Part shown: positions 22,009 to 23,862 of the stretch, in pieces
Position numbering within the stretch: position 1 is the stretch's first letter
Layout of the letters: each line of letters begins with the position of its first letter
NCBI GenBank assembly: GCA_031271525.1
Contig: JAISVO010000091.1
Span: forward strand, 1-23,862
Origin: Oscillospiraceae bacterium
GTDB lineage: Bacteria; Bacillota; Clostridia; Oscillospirales; UBA929
DNA length: 23,862 nt
Direction of reading: 5' to 3'
Notes under the pieces: generated by a model
Databases searched by the model: none
What the model was told of the DNA's origin: nothing
Seen by the model: the letters and a program-made list of their open reading frames with translations, nothing else
Position numbers and translations under genes: made by a program

Positions 22009-23031
22009 TCATATCGGCTCCCAGCCGGCGTTGATCAGGCGATCCATCTCCTCCAGCGGCTTCAGCCCGCTCAGGGTGTCGTAGGCGGTCACACAGCAGG
22101 CTCCGGCGGCGGCGGCCAGCCGGGCGGCGTCCGGGAGGGCGCTCCCCCGCAGGGCCGCCGTCAGGAATGCCGCGATGCAGACATCCCCCGCCCCGGCGGT
22201 TGACGCGATCCGCGAGGGCCGGAAGGATCGCTGGAATCCCTCGGTACCGCCCGAGCGGTAGTACAGCCCCGGCGCGCCGCACTTGATCAGGACCGTCTTC
22301 GCGCCCATCGCGATCACCTCGTCCGCCATCGGCTTTACATCTTCGCCGAGGCCGGGGCCGCCCCACCGCGCGAAGCGGGACGGGTTGAGCATCGAGCAGA
22401 GCTCGTCCGCGCTGGGGACAAAATAGTCGGTGAGGGGCAGCACCTTCGCGAGGATCGCCCTCCAATCGGCTTTCCCGGCGTCCGAACCCGGATCGACCGC
22501 CGCTAAGTCCAGCGACGTCGTAACCCCCCGGTTTTTGGCCCGCGCGAAAATCTTCACCAGCTCTTCGCCGCCGTCCCCGTACATCCTCCGCATCAGGGGC
22601 GGGTAGCCGAAATGGAGGTGGGCCGCTCCTTCCAGCGCCCTCTCCGGGATGTCGCCGGCGGAGAAGGCGTCGTTCGCGCCGGGGTGATGGAGGAAAAGCC
22701 GGTCGTGGCCCGGAACCGCCAGCACGACGGTATAGGAGGTACCGGCGGCATCGTCCTTGATGAGGACCGAGGGACAGCCGTCGAGCCGGCGTTCGACGGT
22801 TTGCCCGAGCTCGTCGGCGCCGATCTTTCCACAAAGGAGCGCGTCCGCGCCGAAGAAGCGCATGGCAAGCCCCGTGTTGCCGACGGCGCCGCCCAAGTGG
22901 ATGTCGCACCGCCCGACCTGCGTCAGCCTCCCGGGGCTGAAGACTTGCGTCAGGTCCGGTACCCCGCCGCCGTGGAAGACCGGGGTGATGTCGAGGCAGA
23001 GATGCCCCGCGCACAGAACTTTTGGATCCAT
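22009..23031 (-). CDS. PfkB-family carbohydrate kinase
   Basis: A 340-residue ribokinase-fold sugar kinase. PfkB motif 1 is at 47-76 (LGGAVGNTGLAMRFFGA then GKIGADELG) and motif 2 is STAGAGDVCIAAFL with catalytic Asp283 (277-290). The usual DTxGAGD is STAGAGD here; the first Asp is replaced by Ser, which other members tolerate. GAGGGGAACC precedes the ATG. The substrate cannot be told from sequence. The gene stands alone on its strand, converging with galE and divergent from the Asp-box protein gene, which hints at sugar use but not at which sugar. Confidence 0.9.
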   Translation of the reverse strand: MDPKVLCAGHLCLDITPVFHGGGVPDLTQVFSPGRLTQVGRCDIHLGGAVGNTGLAMRFFGADALLCGKIGADELGQTVERRLDGCPSVLIKDDAAGTSYTVVLAVPGHDRLFLHHPGANDAFSAGDIPERALEGAAHLHFGYPPLMRRMYGDGGEELVKIFARAKNRGVTTSLDLAAVDPGSDAGKADWRAILAKVLPLTDYFVPSADELCSMLNPSRFARWGGPGLGEDVKPMADEVIAMGAKTVLIKCGAPGLYYRSGGTEGFQRSFRPSRIASTAGAGDVCIAAFLTAALRGSALPDAARLAAAAGACCVTAYDTLSGLKPLEEMDRLINAGWEPI

Positions 23032-23052
23032 AGGTTCCCCTCCCTCGAAGCT

Positions 23053-23061
23053 ATTCTACCA
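23053..23061 (-). promoter_or_regulatory. Extended -10 of the PfkB kinase gene
   Basis: TGG-TAGAAT on the minus strand fits an extended -10, 21 bases or so before the ATG at 23031. No good -35 is seen. Confidence 0.4.
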
Positions 23062-23115
23062 CATAAACAAGCAAAGAGATATGGATTCAAAAACAGGAGG
23101 ACATAATAAGACACA

Positions 23116-23131
23116 GTTATCCAAAGATAAC
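23116..23131. promoter_or_regulatory. Inverted repeat in the PfkB / Asp-box intergenic region
   Basis: GTTATC-CAAA-GATAAC is a perfect 6 bp inverted repeat about 25 bases upstream of a plus-strand -10 and upstream of the minus-strand promoter, a suitable place for a shared operator. Confidence 0.4.
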
Positions 23132-23153
23132 ACACCACGGAGGTCGGGGATTC

Positions 23154-23162
23154 TGTTATAGT
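23154..23162 (+). promoter_or_regulatory. Extended -10 of the Asp-box protein gene
   Basis: TGT-TATAGT fits TGnTATAAT with one mismatch, about 50 bases before the ATG at 23213. No clear -35. Confidence 0.45.
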
Positions 23163-23212
23163 GGGACTGTGAGAAATGATCGCGCGCAACGGGAAGGGAG
23201 CGGACTCAGCCA

Positions 23213-23862
23213 ATGAAAAGCCCATTGTTTTCCTCGGCGGAGCAATTTAAGAGCAAGGTTTTGTATTACCCGGAGAAACGCCCGGGTTATTGCGGCTGGG
23301 CCAGCTTCTTCCCCTTCGGGGACGACGCCTTCGGGCTCGCGTTTAACGAGGTGTGCTGCGCGTCGGGGGACTCCGCTTCCGCGCGGATCACGCTGGAGGA
23401 CTATGAGGCGGCCGCTATGCCGTATTCCTATCAGGACATCACCTATCCTTTCGCCACCGGGAAATACACCAATGAAACGGTCTACATGCTCTCGGAGGAC
23501 CGGGGGCAGTCTTGGAGACAAACCGCCCGCGTGCCCGCCCGCACCCGCCATTACTGGCATGTGGGTTTCGGGGACCGGAGCATGGTGCGGATCTATTCCC
23601 TCAGTCCGGCGGACGGCGAGCCGTTCGGCGTCTTTTCGGAAGTCTCGGCCGACCTCGGGAAGACATGGACCAAGACCGCCTGCCTGATGGACGGGTATTT
23701 TGTCTTCATCCATAAGCTGAAGAAACTGTCGAACGGCTGGATCATCGCGTGCGGCCCGGTGTTTGAGAGTTTCGGGCCCGGCTATACCCGCCGGGGACGC
23801 CACGATGTGAGCGAGGATGTCATCGAAAATATACAGACCTGCTTCTTCTGCTCCAAAGACCG
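23213..23862 (+). CDS. Sialidase-like Asp-box beta-propeller protein (3' end outside window)
   Basis: The first 216 residues of a longer protein. Two Asp-box (BNR) motifs are visible, SEDRGQSW (94-101) and SADLGKTW (145-152), spaced about 51 residues as in successive blades of a six-bladed sialidase propeller. There is no signal peptide, so it is probably cytoplasmic, which argues against a secreted sialidase. The Arg of a FRIP-type motif is not evident, although the N-terminus has EKRPGYCGWASF. It may be a glycosidase or a non-catalytic propeller. An in-frame TGA 12 codons upstream and no other start fix ATG 23213; the ribosome site AAGGGAG is rather far (about 12 bases). Divergent from a PfkB kinase gene. 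Confidence 0.75.
   Translation, partial: MKSPLFSSAEQFKSKVLYYPEKRPGYCGWASFFPFGDDAFGLAFNEVCCASGDSASARITLEDYEAAAMPYSYQDITYPFATGKYTNETVYMLSEDRGQSWRQTARVPARTRHYWHVGFGDRSMVRIYSLSPADGEPFGVFSEVSADLGKTWTKTACLMDGYFVFIHKLKKLSNGWIIACGPVFESFGPGYTRRGRHDVSEDVIENIQTCFFCSKD

Overview
The window reads as a GC-rich chromosomal segment of a Gram-positive anaerobe, most likely a clostridial (Oscillospirales-type) gut bacterium. This is inferred from strong AGGAGG-type ribosome binding sites, a class 1B dihydroorotate dehydrogenase (PyrD plus PyrK), a HelD-type RNA polymerase motor, an XRE-cupin/AMP-ligase pair and a NahK-type N-acetylhexosamine kinase. Coding is dense. No rRNA, tRNA, CRISPR array, insertion sequence or phage gene was seen. 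No gene-free stretch exceeds about 230 bases.

Layout. (1) 1-1168: 5' part of a HelD-like helicase gene on the minus strand, cut by the window edge. (2) 1371-8818: a tightly coupled minus-strand operon of eight genes: DUF1015, pyrC, pyrF, a CarA-like gene, a short CarB-like gene, pyrK, pyrD and a phosphatase-acetyltransferase fusion. Most junctions are overlaps of 4 to 11 bases. (3) 8889-9059: a small membrane protein, then a hairpin shared with the converging genes. (4) 9151-13331: minus-strand run ahcY, metK, a zinc-protease-like gene, a MazG-like gene and a class 3 lipase. (5) 13413-18697: plus-strand run of an XRE-cupin regulator, an AMP-forming acyl-CoA ligase, a DUF5610-like protein, copA and copZ. 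(6) 18710-21940: a sugar-nucleotide module with a nucleotidyltransferase on the minus strand and divergent nahK and galE on the plus strand. (7) 22009-23862: a PfkB sugar kinase (minus) and a divergent Asp-box (sialidase-like) protein cut by the window edge.

The most unusual part is inside the pyrimidine operon. Where clostridial pyr operons often carry carA and carB, this one has an intact open CarA homologue in which all three glutaminase triad positions are changed, followed by a 175-residue protein that looks like a fragment of one CarB ATP-grasp domain without its metal-binding residues. Both frames are open, overlap by 8 bases and have good ribosome binding sites, so they look like a maintained pseudoenzyme pair, not decay. 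The adjacent PyrC is also strongly shortened. The operon supplies PyrC, PyrF, PyrK and PyrD; carbamoyl phosphate synthetase, PyrB and PyrE must lie elsewhere if the pathway is complete.

The NahK/nucleotidyltransferase/GalE group forms a plausible N-acetylhexosamine salvage route. GalE carries Cys at the position (299) that sets UDP-GlcNAc/UDP-GalNAc acceptance in the family. A degenerate heptad-like repeat sits at the 3' ends of several minus-strand genes and supplies the C-terminal tails and stop codons of two unrelated proteins. All homology statements are from reading the sequence and recalled family motifs; no database search was run.
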